64,000 nt of DNA, taken from an uncultured Bacteroidales bacterium. GTDB lineage: Bacteria; Bacteroidota; Bacteroidia; Bacteroidales; P3. The notes beneath the pieces were generated by a model that worked only from the letters and a program-made list of their open reading frames with translations, made no database searches and was not told the DNA's origin. The translations under genes were made by a program, and so were the position numbers. The DNA lies in NCBI GenBank assembly GCA_900315335.1, contig OMYR01000027.1, forward strand, positions 1 to 64,000, in the 5' to 3' direction. Below, piece after piece: positions 24,673 through 34,522 of this stretch; position 1 is the stretch's first letter; every line of letters starts with the position of its first letter.

Positions 24673-27672
24673 TTAACATTTTTCTATTTCGACACCCACA
24701 CCTTGTTCAATATTTATATAAAACAAATATCCCGATATTTCTTTGTCTTCAAAGCCACGAACATTGCCAAGTAAATTCATATAATGATGAACTTGCTTTT
24801 TGTATTTATCTTGTTTTTTACCAAATTTATAATCAACAACTATAATATTTTTATCATTGTACATAATACGGTCTGGACGCTTAACCACCAATTCATTCGC
24901 TTCGTCAAAACTTATTATCGCCCTTTCGTTCAAGACGCTATACGTATCATCAAACCAATGTCTTTCGCTCGTTGTTTCTATTATCTTATCAATGATTTCT
25001 TCCAACAAAACCGTATCGTCTTTCGATTGCTCCGCTTTTAACAATATGTTTTGTTTGTCTTCTGCTTTAATAAGATTGGAAATATATGTGTGATACTTCG
25101 TACCTATTTCCTTTTGAGAAAGTTCTTGATACGAATTATTAAAATATTCTTCCAGTTCGTCTTTATTGGATTTGGCGAAATTCACAACATTATCCGAAAA
25201 TTCTATCTTATCTATCAATATCTCGTCATTCTTTCCCTCATCGGATTTTGAAGAAGATTTCAATGTATCTTCACAATTCTTATAAATATATAGGTTATCC
25301 TCTCTTGCAACAAATTTACTGTTTTCCGAATTATTTACATAGTTAAACAACAATGTATTCAACGACTTCGCATCTTCACTCTTCGCTTTTTCCGACGGCA
25401 TTGTGGATATAACCGAAAGATTATCCCTGCTACGTGTAAAAGCAACGTACATCAAATTGATTGTATCCATATACTGAGCGTGATTTTCCTTTTCAAACTC
25501 ATCGTTATATTTCGTATCTTCCAAACTTGAAGACATTGCCGAAAAGATTGGCAACGCATCATCTTCGCAAGATTTAACCCAAATATTACTTGATTTATAA
25601 AAACTACTATCACAATAAGGAACAATAACAACCTTATATGCCAAACCTTTTGATTTATGAATACTTGTCAGATGTACGCCTGCCTTAACTCCACTCATAT
25701 CAACGTTTCGCTCTTGCAACGCTTCGTCCCAATAATCCAAAAAATCCGTTAAATTTCCTCCCGTATTCTTGGTATAATCTTTAATATTATCATAAAAAGC
25801 AGGCAAGAAAACCGCATCATCATTAATATCCAACACAACAGCAATATTCATAACCAACTCCAATAAGGATTTATCGGTCTTGTAACTGCTCGACAAAGCA
25901 TTGATACGTTTTATATTCTCATCACTACTATTTATAATCTCCTTAGATATTACACGCTTTTTGTCATCGATATATTTCAAGGTTTCTATAATCTTGCTAA
26001 CCGCCAAAGATGATGAGAACTTAAAGGCTACATCACTTACAGGATTGTAATCAAAATCCTCTGCATCTTTCAATGACTTCGCCACACTGACCAAATCGAC
26101 ATTACTGCGGAACAATATTGCTATATCATTCAAATCATAACCTTTATCATTGTAGTATTTAATCTCTCTTGTGATATAATCTATAACCGCATCCCTATTT
26201 TCTGCAAACTGAACTCTAACTATACCTTTGTTTTCTTCTCTTCTGACTTTCTGGTCTTGAAAATCTATCCCTTTTTCCTTATATATATTTCCAAAAAGAT
26301 TATTATTAAATTCAACGACATTACCCAACGAACGGAAATTGTCTTGCAACTCAATCACATTCTTGCTATCGCTTTGCTTTATCTTATCAACCTCGCCCTG
26401 CATAATAGTGTAATCGCCGCCATTGAATCTATATATACTCTGCTTTATATCTCCGAATATATACGATTTACCTCCGCTGCTCACACACTCATTCATTAGT
26501 TTTTCCAAGTTACGAAACGAAGCACGATTGGTATCTTGAAATTCGTCTATAAAGATATTATCAACCCTTTGCGATATTTTCTCAAACACAAACGGGACAT
26601 CGCCCTCATTCAATTTATCCAAGAAAGACGCCGTATCATTCAACACAAATATATTGTCTTGCTTCAAAATATCACTCTTTATATCAGAAATATATTTCAG
26701 CACACCCAACGGATAAATATTGGCATAATAAATCTTGTTCAGCCTATACGCATCATAATTCTTTTCTATATATTCGATTATATCGTTGGTTTCATTATAA
26801 ACTTCCTCACATGTATGACGGTTTTTTATTTCTTCTATCTCTATTTTTTGAGGCAATTGCTTGATATATTTATATACTCCGCCCTTTCGACCTTCCTTGA
26901 AATCCGCTTCTTTAAGCCCGAAACTCTCGCAACTCTTCAAAAACTTTTCTCTTTTGAGTCTCAAAATCTTTTCAAACTCAACAATGCTTTTTACCAACGA
27001 CTTTCTCAATTTATCCAACTGCTCTAAGGAAAAATCCTCCGCATTATTCTGCAAAATAGTGCTGACATCGTCCGAGCCAAACGCATTTTTCACAAAAGCA
27101 TTCAACGTTTTCTCTATGTTCCACGTCTTATGGTCCTCGTGAATTTTATCAAAATAATTCGCCAACCACTCAAAGATTTTGTTTCCTTGCTCATCATCTT
27201 CTTTTAGGGAAGTTACCAATGTTTTAACGGCTAATTCGTCATATTTTTGAGCATTTAACGAAAGCATATAATTACCAACCACACCCAATTCCTTAGTTAA
27301 ATTTTTAAGCACCAACTGAAAAAACGAATCAATTGTAGAGATATTAAAAAACGAGTAGTTATGCAAAATTCTCGTCAGCAGTTCTTGTGATTTCTGTTGC
27401 AAGAGCGCATCGGAGATATTAATCGAATGCTTAGCAAATTGAGTTTTCAAGTTATTGATGTATCCAACAGTTTCGGAATCCTTTTTCCCTTGCGAGATAT
27501 TTCGCAATACGTCGATAATTCGGTCTTTCATTTCTTTGGCAGCAGCGTTTGTGAAAGTTACAGCCAATATATTTTCAAAACCGCTAACCACTGCCGTAAA
27601 AATATAGTTACTTGCAAGATTAAAAGTTTTACCGCTTCCTGCCGACGCATTATATATCTTGAAACCTGCCAT
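24673..27672 (-). CDS. AddA-like UvrD helicase-nuclease
   Basis: 999 residues. Walker A SAGSGKT at 10-16, Walker B IDEFQDTNRASF near 375, and later superfamily 1 motifs VHLTSIHKSKGLAY and NLMYVAFTRSRDNL. The C-terminal PD-(D/E)XK nuclease has RPDRIMY near 935 and VVDYKFGKK near 945. This is the helicase and 3'-strand nuclease partner of AddB. First gene of the operon, with a promoter box just upstream (27698-27705). Confidence 0.9.
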   Translation of the reverse strand: MAGFKIYNASAGSGKTFNLASNYIFTAVVSGFENILAVTFTNAAAKEMKDRIIDVLRNISQGKKDSETVGYINNLKTQFAKHSINISDALLQQKSQELLTRILHNYSFFNISTIDSFFQLVLKNLTKELGVVGNYMLSLNAQKYDELAVKTLVTSLKEDDEQGNKIFEWLANYFDKIHEDHKTWNIEKTLNAFVKNAFGSDDVSTILQNNAEDFSLEQLDKLRKSLVKSIVEFEKILRLKREKFLKSCESFGLKEADFKEGRKGGVYKYIKQLPQKIEIEEIKNRHTCEEVYNETNDIIEYIEKNYDAYRLNKIYYANIYPLGVLKYISDIKSDILKQDNIFVLNDTASFLDKLNEGDVPFVFEKISQRVDNIFIDEFQDTNRASFRNLEKLMNECVSSGGKSYIFGDIKQSIYRFNGGDYTIMQGEVDKIKQSDSKNVIELQDNFRSLGNVVEFNNNLFGNIYKEKGIDFQDQKVRREENKGIVRVQFAENRDAVIDYITREIKYYNDKGYDLNDIAILFRSNVDLVSVAKSLKDAEDFDYNPVSDVAFKFSSSLAVSKIIETLKYIDDKKRVISKEIINSSDENIKRINALSSSYKTDKSLLELVMNIAVVLDINDDAVFLPAFYDNIKDYTKNTGGNLTDFLDYWDEALQERNVDMSGVKAGVHLTSIHKSKGLAYKVVIVPYCDSSFYKSSNIWVKSCEDDALPIFSAMSSSLEDTKYNDEFEKENHAQYMDTINLMYVAFTRSRDNLSVISTMPSEKAKSEDAKSLNTLLFNYVNNSENSKFVAREDNLYIYKNCEDTLKSSSKSDEGKNDEILIDKIEFSDNVVNFAKSNKDELEEYFNNSYQELSQKEIGTKYHTYISNLIKAEDKQNILLKAEQSKDDTVLLEEIIDKIIETTSERHWFDDTYSVLNERAIISFDEANELVVKRPDRIMYNDKNIIVVDYKFGKKQDKYKKQVHHYMNLLGNVRGFEDKEISGYLFYINIEQGVGVEIEKC

Positions 27673-27697
27673 TAAATTCCCCGCTTGATATTTTGTG

Positions 27698-27705
27698 CAA
27701 AGATA
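27698..27705 (-). promoter_or_regulatory. -7 box upstream of the addA-like gene
   Basis: Minus strand TATCTTTG, matching TAnnTTTG, 26 bases before the ATG. A clean -33 TTTG is not seen at the usual distance. Confidence 0.45.
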
Positions 27706-28034
27706 CAGAAATTTTGCATAAAACTAATAACATACCCTCTATTTTTCTATTGACACACTTCGGACAAAATCAATATCACTAAACAATAGATTAGTTAGGG
27801 ACACTAATAAATTAGTGTTAAACATTAGCAAATTAACATTAAACATCAGTAAATTAGTGTGAGATGTTAGTAAAATAATGGTAAAAATATAATTTCTATT
27901 AGAGTCATTGCTACCTACTTTGTTACTTGCTATCTTTTCAACAGGTGAAAATATAATTCATATCTAAGCCGTTGCGATTTGACTTCAAGATATATGTTTT
28001 TTTCAATGCTTTTATTACGACAAAAACAACAAAA
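27706..28034. repeat. Non-coding gap with a 21-bp-phased array (27810-27893)
   Basis: Four consecutive 21-base units: 27810-27830 aattagtgttaaacattag.., 27831-27851 aattaacattaaacatcag.., 27852-27872 aattagtgtgagatgttag.., and a decayed fourth. They lie downstream of gldN, beyond its terminator. The remaining bases are AT-rich with no gene. Confidence 0.7.
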
Positions 28035-28064
28035 AAGTGTGCAGCCTTAAAAGGCCGCACACTT
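28035..28064 (-). terminator. Terminator of the gld operon
   Basis: Stem AAGTGTGC-GCCTT paired with AAGGC-GCACACTT around one mismatch, 2-base loop, followed on the minus strand by a T run. Lies 28 bases after the gldN stop. Confidence 0.88.
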
Positions 28065-28091
28065 AAAATATCTTGAAAAAACTTTCGTCTG

Positions 28092-28967
28092 TTAATATTC
28101 CCACATATCTTGCTCACGATTAAATATCTCTTCTTCAATCTCATCGCTCTGGAACAAAGCATCTAAACCGGTAAGATACTGACTTATGCTTCTGTTCTGT
28201 GTGTTAGTTGTTCGAGTCACGTATGAGGTAAATAATCGTTTAACAAAAACATCATCGTAAGATATTTGCTGTACGTCATTCTTAGGGTTGTACATATCCG
28301 CGTTAGCCAAAAGGTTTCTTACTGCAGGATCGTTGTAACGAATCCAAAACAACGGAGTTGTACTTGAAGAACCGTCATCGGAAGGACGTGTATAAACAAA
28401 ACAGAATCCCAAAATTCTAACATCACGTACCGAGCGTTGTTTATCGACATACCAATCCTCTTTAATTCTTAACGACTTTATATCCATAGGGTTCATTGCC
28501 ACGAAAGTAGAGTCCTCAACCATTATAATTTCTCCATCAGGATCTTGAACCTCTGACTCCATACGTTCGTAATGACCTAAACCGCTAAGGATTTTTTGAT
28601 AATCGGCTTCGGTTTTGAACTCATCGTCCTCGTAACAAACTATGGTTCCATCTTTCAATGCTCTGTCTATAACAGAGAACAAATTCATTCGTCCCTGTGC
28701 GTCTTCATCCGGATCGATAGGATAATAGAATGGTTGGTTCATCTTCTCACGGAAATCAATCAAACGCCATACTCTTTGTCTCCAAACAACATCAGCTTTA
28801 CGCACGTATGGATAAACAAACGGCTTTCTTGCTTTTTCTTGTTTGTGATCATCGTAAAAAGAATTGAAAATAGTATTATCTTCTTTCTCTTCTACAACCT
28901 GTGCAAATAAATTACTGCTTACGAAAAGCATAAATGCACTCAATACTAATAGACTCGTTTTTTTCAT
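28092..28967 (-). CDS. gldN: Type IX secretion component GldN/PorN
   Basis: 291 residues with a clear signal peptide (MKKTSLLVLSAFMLFVSSNLFA). The mature part opens with a region containing DDHKQEKARKPFVYPYVRKADVVW, then RVWRLIDFREKMNQPFYYP (about 65-85), the conserved GldN pattern. It ends in an acidic tail. GldN forms a periplasmic ring with GldK under the outer membrane. Last gene of the operon; gldM lies 36 bases upstream. Confidence 0.92.
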   Translation of the reverse strand: MKKTSLLVLSAFMLFVSSNLFAQVVEEKEDNTIFNSFYDDHKQEKARKPFVYPYVRKADVVWRQRVWRLIDFREKMNQPFYYPIDPDEDAQGRMNLFSVIDRALKDGTIVCYEDDEFKTEADYQKILSGLGHYERMESEVQDPDGEIIMVEDSTFVAMNPMDIKSLRIKEDWYVDKQRSVRDVRILGFCFVYTRPSDDGSSSTTPLFWIRYNDPAVRNLLANADMYNPKNDVQQISYDDVFVKRLFTSYVTRTTNTQNRSISQYLTGLDALFQSDEIEEEIFNREQDMWEY

Positions 28968-29003
28968 GACTATGTTAAATTAAAATATTCTTCCTAAATA
29001 GAT

Positions 29004-30605
29004 TTACTGTATCGTAAATGTCAATGAAGTATTGGCAGCTGACATCGTTCCCGTAGGACCAACGATACGAATATCGGAAATAATAACCTTGTTGCCACGT
29101 TTCAATTTACGCAACTTGTTAATCATTTCTTGCGAAAATCTGTTACCCGTTCCATTCAATGGAATATCCGCATCGCCACCTTTTACTACCTCAAATCTAT
29201 ACGAAGCGACCGAGAAATTAACCGGAAATTCAAAATCGCCCTTATCAACTCTCATACCACCGGCACTAATCAACACTTCCTTGGCTATCTTACCGTCTTG
29301 GTTGTTACCAACCTTTACGATAGGCTTAGGAATTTGTTTGCAACGGAAGTTCATTGAACCTAAACTCTTCACGCCTCCACCGACTTTTGCAGAAACCGAT
29401 ATAGTGGTTTTGCCCTGTGATTTAACGTTGGCAGTGTATGTTCCATCTGCATTTTTACGTATTGCTCCGCCTGCACCATTTATGGAAACAACCAAATCAT
29501 TGCTGTTTATACCGGGAGCAGCCACCGAAATAGGGTTATCAACTCCTAAATACAATACGTTCATATTTGTCGGAGAAATGGTAATCGTTGGTGGTGCTAC
29601 AAAGAACTCACCCGAAAAATCATAAGGAACTTCTCCTGTTTCTTTCTTTACGAATATCGTTCCGTTATATGTTCTTTTACCGACAGCATTTCCTGCAATT
29701 TTCAATCTAAGTGTTCCAGAATCTGTCTCTGTTATATTACCTGCTGCACAAGTACCTCTAAGTGCTGTATGAGAATCCCACGCTGCGGCTATAACTTCTG
29801 CCTCGAAAGTACCGCCCTGCAACACGTAAGTCTCTTTCGGTATAACTTTAGCAACCATTCTATCCACCTTGAAGTCATCAGCCGATACATCAGAGAACAA
29901 ATTATTCACAACATCATATTCTTGGTTTATGACCTCTGATTTTAATTTATTCAAAACGACAACATCGGCAACAACTATATTCTGGTAGAAATTATAAACC
30001 TGCCAATTTTGTTCTTGACCGGATTGCTCATTCTTGTATTTGCCATTGGTTTTTATCTGCATTTTCTTAAATGCGTCTCTATTTCTTTCCGGACAAAGAG
30101 CAAGCATTTTAGCTTGATAAGCCTCAATTCTTTGACGCAATTTCAAAGCGTTACCTGCACTTCCGTCCTGAGCTCCCGAACCCAAAAAGAAATTTACAGA
30201 ATTAGATATTTCATCTTTCTTTGGAATATTCATATAACTTTCAGCAACCAATTTCTTGGCTTCTTCCACTCCACCTTTCAAACCATTGGAATGTGCAATC
30301 AAAGCATACTTCAAACTATCAATATAATTAACCATCGCTTTGCTCTCTTTTTGAACTTGCATGGCTTTGTCGTAATTTGCTTTCACCTTGTCAGGGTTAC
30401 CTTTCAAGGCTGCAGCAAACATTTGATAAGAATTTGTTGTTTTATCCAACAATAATTTATTCGTTACCTCCATAGAATCTCCAACAGTGATAAAACTGTT
30501 CAAAATCTCCGCAGATACGTTTAGTGCCAACATCGCCGTGTACACTAAATACATCATTGAAATCATTCTTTGCCTCGGGGTCTCCGGGCAGTTTGTTGCA
30601 CCCAT
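29004..30605 (-). CDS. gldM: Type IX secretion motor protein GldM/PorM
   Basis: 533 residues. The N-terminus TNCPETPRQRMISMMYLVYT leads into one membrane helix (about 12-35) with the conserved NVSAEILNSF stretch. A long periplasmic part follows: helical to about 215, then repeated beta domains with APPTITISPTNMNVLYLGVDN near 335. GldM dimers sit in a GldL ring and transmit proton-driven rotation across the periplasm to the GldK/N ring. Size agrees with the family (about 515-530). Confidence 0.95.
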   Translation of the reverse strand: MGATNCPETPRQRMISMMYLVYTAMLALNVSAEILNSFITVGDSMEVTNKLLLDKTTNSYQMFAAALKGNPDKVKANYDKAMQVQKESKAMVNYIDSLKYALIAHSNGLKGGVEEAKKLVAESYMNIPKKDEISNSVNFFLGSGAQDGSAGNALKLRQRIEAYQAKMLALCPERNRDAFKKMQIKTNGKYKNEQSGQEQNWQVYNFYQNIVVADVVVLNKLKSEVINQEYDVVNNLFSDVSADDFKVDRMVAKVIPKETYVLQGGTFEAEVIAAAWDSHTALRGTCAAGNITETDSGTLRLKIAGNAVGKRTYNGTIFVKKETGEVPYDFSGEFFVAPPTITISPTNMNVLYLGVDNPISVAAPGINSNDLVVSINGAGGAIRKNADGTYTANVKSQGKTTISVSAKVGGGVKSLGSMNFRCKQIPKPIVKVGNNQDGKIAKEVLISAGGMRVDKGDFEFPVNFSVASYRFEVVKGGDADIPLNGTGNRFSQEMINKLRKLKRGNKVIISDIRIVGPTGTMSAANTSLTFTIQ

Positions 30606-30669
30606 AATCTTTTACTTTTTAATTCAAAATAATTTAATTTATATTGATTGTGATTTATGGATAATCAAA

Positions 30670-31644
30670 TTAACCTTTAACTTGCATAGCAGCAAGCATA
30701 TTTCCGTAAATGTCGTTCAAAGAACCAACCTTTTTGGAAAGAGCATTAACTTGTTCCTTATATTTAAGAACATTTTCAGCCGTATCTGCAAAATTGGTAA
30801 CAAGGTTATCAATTCTTTCTTGAACATTCTTGGTTGCTTCCAATTGTGCAGAAGAATTTTGTATCTGCATTTCATACAAAGCATTAATTGAAGAAAGACT
30901 TGAAGCCATTGTCTTCAATTCATCTATATATGAAGCATCACCAACAGATAATGTGTTTGCTGTCTCTTTGTAAATATTTGCCAAAGTTGAAACAGCACTT
31001 GTTGCCTCTTGAACCGATGCCAAATATTCACCTGATGCTAACAAATCTTTATTCAAATAATCAGCAGTTTTCTGGTATGCTGTCGTCAAACCCTTAACTT
31101 GCGTAGAAGCCTCTCCAACATTCTTGATAAATGTTTCAGAAGTCTCTGCTGCCTTTGCAACAGAACCCAAACCATTTGTTGTCTCTGATAAATTTTGAAG
31201 ACCTTTACCTAAACTCTCTATCAATTCAGGACCTATTTTTGCATCTTCAAGCATTTTATCCAATTGCTGAGTTGAACCAGAGCCGCTACCACCACCAAGA
31301 ACGACATTGCCACCGCCTTCAACTGTAATTCCACCTGATGAATTTTTTCTTTCTGCTGCAACAGCTTCTCTTCTCTGTTGTTTTTCTTCTTCGGTTAAAT
31401 CTTCCATTCCTGCCAATTCAGGATAAGCCAATGACCAATCATATTCTACGTGTAATGGTTCAAAAGCAGAAGCAAAGAATATCAAAGATTCTATACCCAT
31501 ACCGATAATCAACATCGGTGTTGCACCTGGCCAGTGCTGAATCTTAAACAAAGCACCGATAATAACGATTGACGCACCCCAACCATACATCTTAGCAGTA
31601 ATCTGCTTATAGGTTTTACTTCTAACAAAACTGTCTATACCCAT
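30670..31644 (-). CDS. gldL: Type IX secretion motor protein GldL/PorL
   Basis: 324 residues. Two N-terminal membrane helices (about 22-33 and 42-60) with GWGASIVIIGALFKIQHWPG between; Glu52 in GMGIESLIFFAS is the expected proton-pathway glutamate. A long cytoplasmic C-terminal domain of coiled-coil character follows (about 115-320), longer than in the Flavobacterium protein but like the PorL form. GldL pentamers form the stator of the type IX motor in the inner membrane. An intercistronic hairpin separates it from gldK. Confidence 0.95.
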   Translation of the reverse strand: MGIDSFVRSKTYKQITAKMYGWGASIVIIGALFKIQHWPGATPMLIIGMGIESLIFFASAFEPLHVEYDWSLAYPELAGMEDLTEEEKQQRREAVAAERKNSSGGITVEGGGNVVLGGGSGSGSTQQLDKMLEDAKIGPELIESLGKGLQNLSETTNGLGSVAKAAETSETFIKNVGEASTQVKGLTTAYQKTADYLNKDLLASGEYLASVQEATSAVSTLANIYKETANTLSVGDASYIDELKTMASSLSSINALYEMQIQNSSAQLEATKNVQERIDNLVTNFADTAENVLKYKEQVNALSKKVGSLNDIYGNMLAAMQVKG

Positions 31645-31711
31645 AATAAATTAGTTTTAATGTTTTTAGTTATTGTTTTATTTAATCTATAAAATTCACA
31701 CTTTAACTTTC

Positions 31712-31753
31712 GCAAGCAATCGGCTACCAAATATTGAAAGCCGATTCACTTGC
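31712..31753 (-). promoter_or_regulatory. Intercistronic hairpin between gldK and gldL
   Basis: Stem AATCGGCT/AGCCGATT (31718-31725, 31739-31746) extended by GCAAG/CTTGC. On the transcribed strand no T run follows, so it is probably not a simple terminator. It may stabilise the upstream message or adjust the lipoprotein to motor ratio. Confidence 0.55.
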
Positions 31754-31768
31754 TAAAATATATCTTCC

Positions 31769-33148
31769 TTATCTGTTATAAACATTTGAAGATGTCTTAG
31801 GATTATCGCCTCTTACACGACCAAGATATGTTTGAACACATCTAAATCCTATATAACTCTTTGCTGTATCTTGGTATTCATAAGAACGAGTTGAAGTCTG
31901 AATAAAGAACTTGCTGTCTTTCCAAGAACCACCTCTAACGACTTTCTTTTTCATTTCCATATCTTCATCGTCAGATGCACGATAGAAATTATATTGATTC
32001 AAATCATGAGCAAAATCATAAGAAGATGTATTGTAAGCATCTGCGCACCACTCAGCAACATTACCAGCCATATCATAAAGACCAAAGTTATTAGGAGCAT
32101 AGTGAGCAACAACAACAGTAGTAGCACCACCATCACCGTCATAAGCACCACGCAAAGGCTTGTAGTTTGCAAGATAACAACCTCTACCATTATTTACATA
32201 AGGACCTCCCCAAGGATAAGGTGAGCCATCAACACCACCTCTTGCTGCATATTCCCACTCAGCTTCTGTCGGTAAACGAAAATCACCCATACGAGCATAA
32301 TCATTCTTTTCCAAATAATCATTCATTTGCGAAGTTCTCCACCAAGCAAAAGCCTGTGCCTGCATATAACTAACACCAACGACAGGATAATTGTCATACT
32401 TAGGACTATCAAAATATGAACGAGTTGCTTCGTCATTGTATGAGTAAGTGAAATCGTGTATCCAGCAAAGTGTATCAGGATAGATATTTATCTTTTCTTT
32501 TTGTATAAGATTCTTTCTTGCACCTTTCAATTGTGCCGGACGATTGTTAAATCCGGAACCTCTGTATTCGTGATTTGCCTGCTCTACCTCCAAATCCTTT
32601 TCAGCTGCTGCATGATAATCAATCCAAGTATAATCATATATCATTTTCGCAGCGTCCAACTGTTGTTTATTATAGAATCTCTCGTCCGTTTTAATGTATA
32701 ACTGAGACAATGCTTCTCTTTCGTCTTCGTTTTTGTTGTTATCCCAATTAATTTTAGCGTCCCAATTGATAAGTGGAGTTTCCAAATCTTGTCCCCATTG
32801 GTCTGCCTCAATCAAATACGTTTCAGGAGAAACCTCTCCAAGCAATCTGTATGCAAGGGAATCTCTTACCCAATAAACAAATTGACGATATTCATTATTA
32901 GTTATTTCTGTCTCGTCCATCCAAAAAGATTGCACCTGAACCGTCTTTGGAGAAAAAGCAAAAGTGTGATTTACGTCCTCATCGGCAGAACCCATAGTGA
33001 AACTTCCTTGTGGAACATCGACCATTCCGTATGGCTGCATATCCATAGTTTTAGGTCTTTCTTGCACTCCGATTAATTCGCCATTATCAGAACTACCGCA
33101 ACTTATCATAACCACTGCCGTTGCTACTAACAAAATTAGCTTTTTCAT
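31769..33148 (-). CDS. gldK: Type IX secretion lipoprotein GldK/PorK
   Basis: 459 residues. Lipobox MISC with lipidated Cys17. The rest is an FGE-sulfatase (SUMF1) fold: VPQGSFTMGSADEDV near 50, FWMDETEITNNEYRQFV near 75, RLPTEAEWEYAARGG near 285 and YIGFRCVQT near 435. GldK uses this fold structurally, not as a formylglycine enzyme. It is anchored under the outer membrane and forms the ring with GldN. Confidence 0.94.
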   Translation of the reverse strand: MKKLILLVATAVVMISCGSSDNGELIGVQERPKTMDMQPYGMVDVPQGSFTMGSADEDVNHTFAFSPKTVQVQSFWMDETEITNNEYRQFVYWVRDSLAYRLLGEVSPETYLIEADQWGQDLETPLINWDAKINWDNNKNEDEREALSQLYIKTDERFYNKQQLDAAKMIYDYTWIDYHAAAEKDLEVEQANHEYRGSGFNNRPAQLKGARKNLIQKEKINIYPDTLCWIHDFTYSYNDEATRSYFDSPKYDNYPVVGVSYMQAQAFAWWRTSQMNDYLEKNDYARMGDFRLPTEAEWEYAARGGVDGSPYPWGGPYVNNGRGCYLANYKPLRGAYDGDGGATTVVVAHYAPNNFGLYDMAGNVAEWCADAYNTSSYDFAHDLNQYNFYRASDDEDMEMKKKVVRGGSWKDSKFFIQTSTRSYEYQDTAKSYIGFRCVQTYLGRVRGDNPKTSSNVYNR

Positions 33149-33245
33149 ATCTCAATCTCCTAAATTTTATTCTGTTTTATGTCTTTGCTGTCCTATATTT
33201 ACGCCCTTTGTGCGTTTTTTGTTTCAATTTTTTATAAAAACCAAA

Positions 33246-33253
33246 CAAATATA
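33246..33253 (-). promoter_or_regulatory. Possible internal promoter upstream of gldK
   Basis: Minus strand TATATTTG, matching TAnnTTTG, 97 bases before the gldK start in the 194-base gap after porP. In AT-rich DNA this may be chance. Confidence 0.3.
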
Positions 33254-33342
33254 TTTTCTTATCACTTATCAGCTAAATAGTTTCAGATACCATTTTACTA
33301 ATGTTAAATACTAATTTTTTCTTCACTCATATCATTTGAGTA

Positions 33343-34353
33343 TTACATATAAATGGTATTCTTATAAATCGTAGGCTTCTTAGGTGTTGATTCAAACTTG
33401 AAGCACCATCTCAAAAAGACTTCAAACGAACCCGAACCCTGAGTGGATACTCTCGAAGTAGGAATATCATACGAAAGACCTATCTTAAAATCTTTAACCG
33501 TAAAACCGCCAAGCACCATAACCGCATCATCTATTCTGTAAGACAAACCGCCCCAAAACTTATGCTCATATTCTGCTAAAAGAGAAGCATCAATTTGATA
33601 CGCCGAAGAAGACGCAAAATCTGTCTTAAACAATGCTGAAGGCAAAAGTCTCCAAGAAGGATAATCCGGCAAAGTGTATTCATAGCCGGCAAGCACGTAA
33701 TAAAACCTTCTGTTATTCCATTTCAGTTTATCGCTTTTGGTTTCCATTATCTTACTCGTAGCCGCACCTATATATAATTTGCCCGGAACTTGATAATAAA
33801 CACCAAATCCCAAATCGAATAACATATCTTCTTTATCCAAATTATTTAATATAGGGTCTGTTGTAGGTTTTCTTTGATCGTCGGGACCGAATTGGTCAGA
33901 GCCGATTAGTTTTGAATTATCCAATGAAGCATTGAACATCTGGGCTTCGATTCCTATTGCCAAATTACCCGTAGGTAATTGAAATCTATAAGCATAATCT
34001 AACTTGATATATGTGTTGTTATAATATCCAATCTTATCTGAAATAACAGTAGCACCAATACCTCCATGTAAAAACTTTACAGGCATATCGAATGAAATAT
34101 TCATCGTTTCTCCTTTGGACGCAGATGAGGAAAGCCCATTATCAGTAAGTTTCAATCCCATCCATTGTTCTCTGAAAAAACCTGTAACACATATCGCTCC
34201 ATTACTACCTGCATAGCCCGGATTATATGATAAACGATTAAACATATACTGTGTAAAGTGTGGCTCCTGCTGTGCATTGGCTCGCTCCACGTATAAATTC
34301 GATACAATTATAATTGATATTAATATAACAAATATATTCTTAGTCTTCACCAT
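33343..34353 (-). CDS. porP: PorP/SprF family type IX secretion outer-membrane protein
   Basis: 336 residues. The signal sequence ends near ERANAQ. The mature start EPHFTQYMFNRLSYNPGYAGS is the signature of the PorP/SprF family, followed by an outer-membrane beta-barrel (alternating aromatic strands, RWCFKFE near the end). First gene of the porP-gldKLMN operon, as in Porphyromonas. Members connect the secretion machine to cell-surface or outer-membrane partners. Confidence 0.9.
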   Translation of the reverse strand: MVKTKNIFVILISIIIVSNLYVERANAQQEPHFTQYMFNRLSYNPGYAGSNGAICVTGFFREQWMGLKLTDNGLSSSASKGETMNISFDMPVKFLHGGIGATVISDKIGYYNNTYIKLDYAYRFQLPTGNLAIGIEAQMFNASLDNSKLIGSDQFGPDDQRKPTTDPILNNLDKEDMLFDLGFGVYYQVPGKLYIGAATSKIMETKSDKLKWNNRRFYYVLAGYEYTLPDYPSWRLLPSALFKTDFASSSAYQIDASLLAEYEHKFWGGLSYRIDDAVMVLGGFTVKDFKIGLSYDIPTSRVSTQGSGSFEVFLRWCFKFESTPKKPTIYKNTIYM

Positions 34354-34399
34354 AAAATAATACCTAATTTTTAACTCTTTATTTCAAAAAGAGACTGTG

Positions 34400-34407
34400 C
34401 AAAAGTA
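34400..34407 (-). promoter_or_regulatory. -7 box of the porP-gldKLMN operon
   Basis: Minus strand TACTTTTG, 46 bases before the porP start, within AT-rich DNA. No other feature seen in 34408-34522. Confidence 0.5.
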
Positions 34408-34522
34408 AAAATTTTTTCGCACTTTTGAACCGTTATTCCATAATTTTTTTAATTTTTTCTGTACATTTTAATTTCAAAAGTCAATTTACGCACTATAAAT
34501 CAACTTATTAAAATTTATTCTT

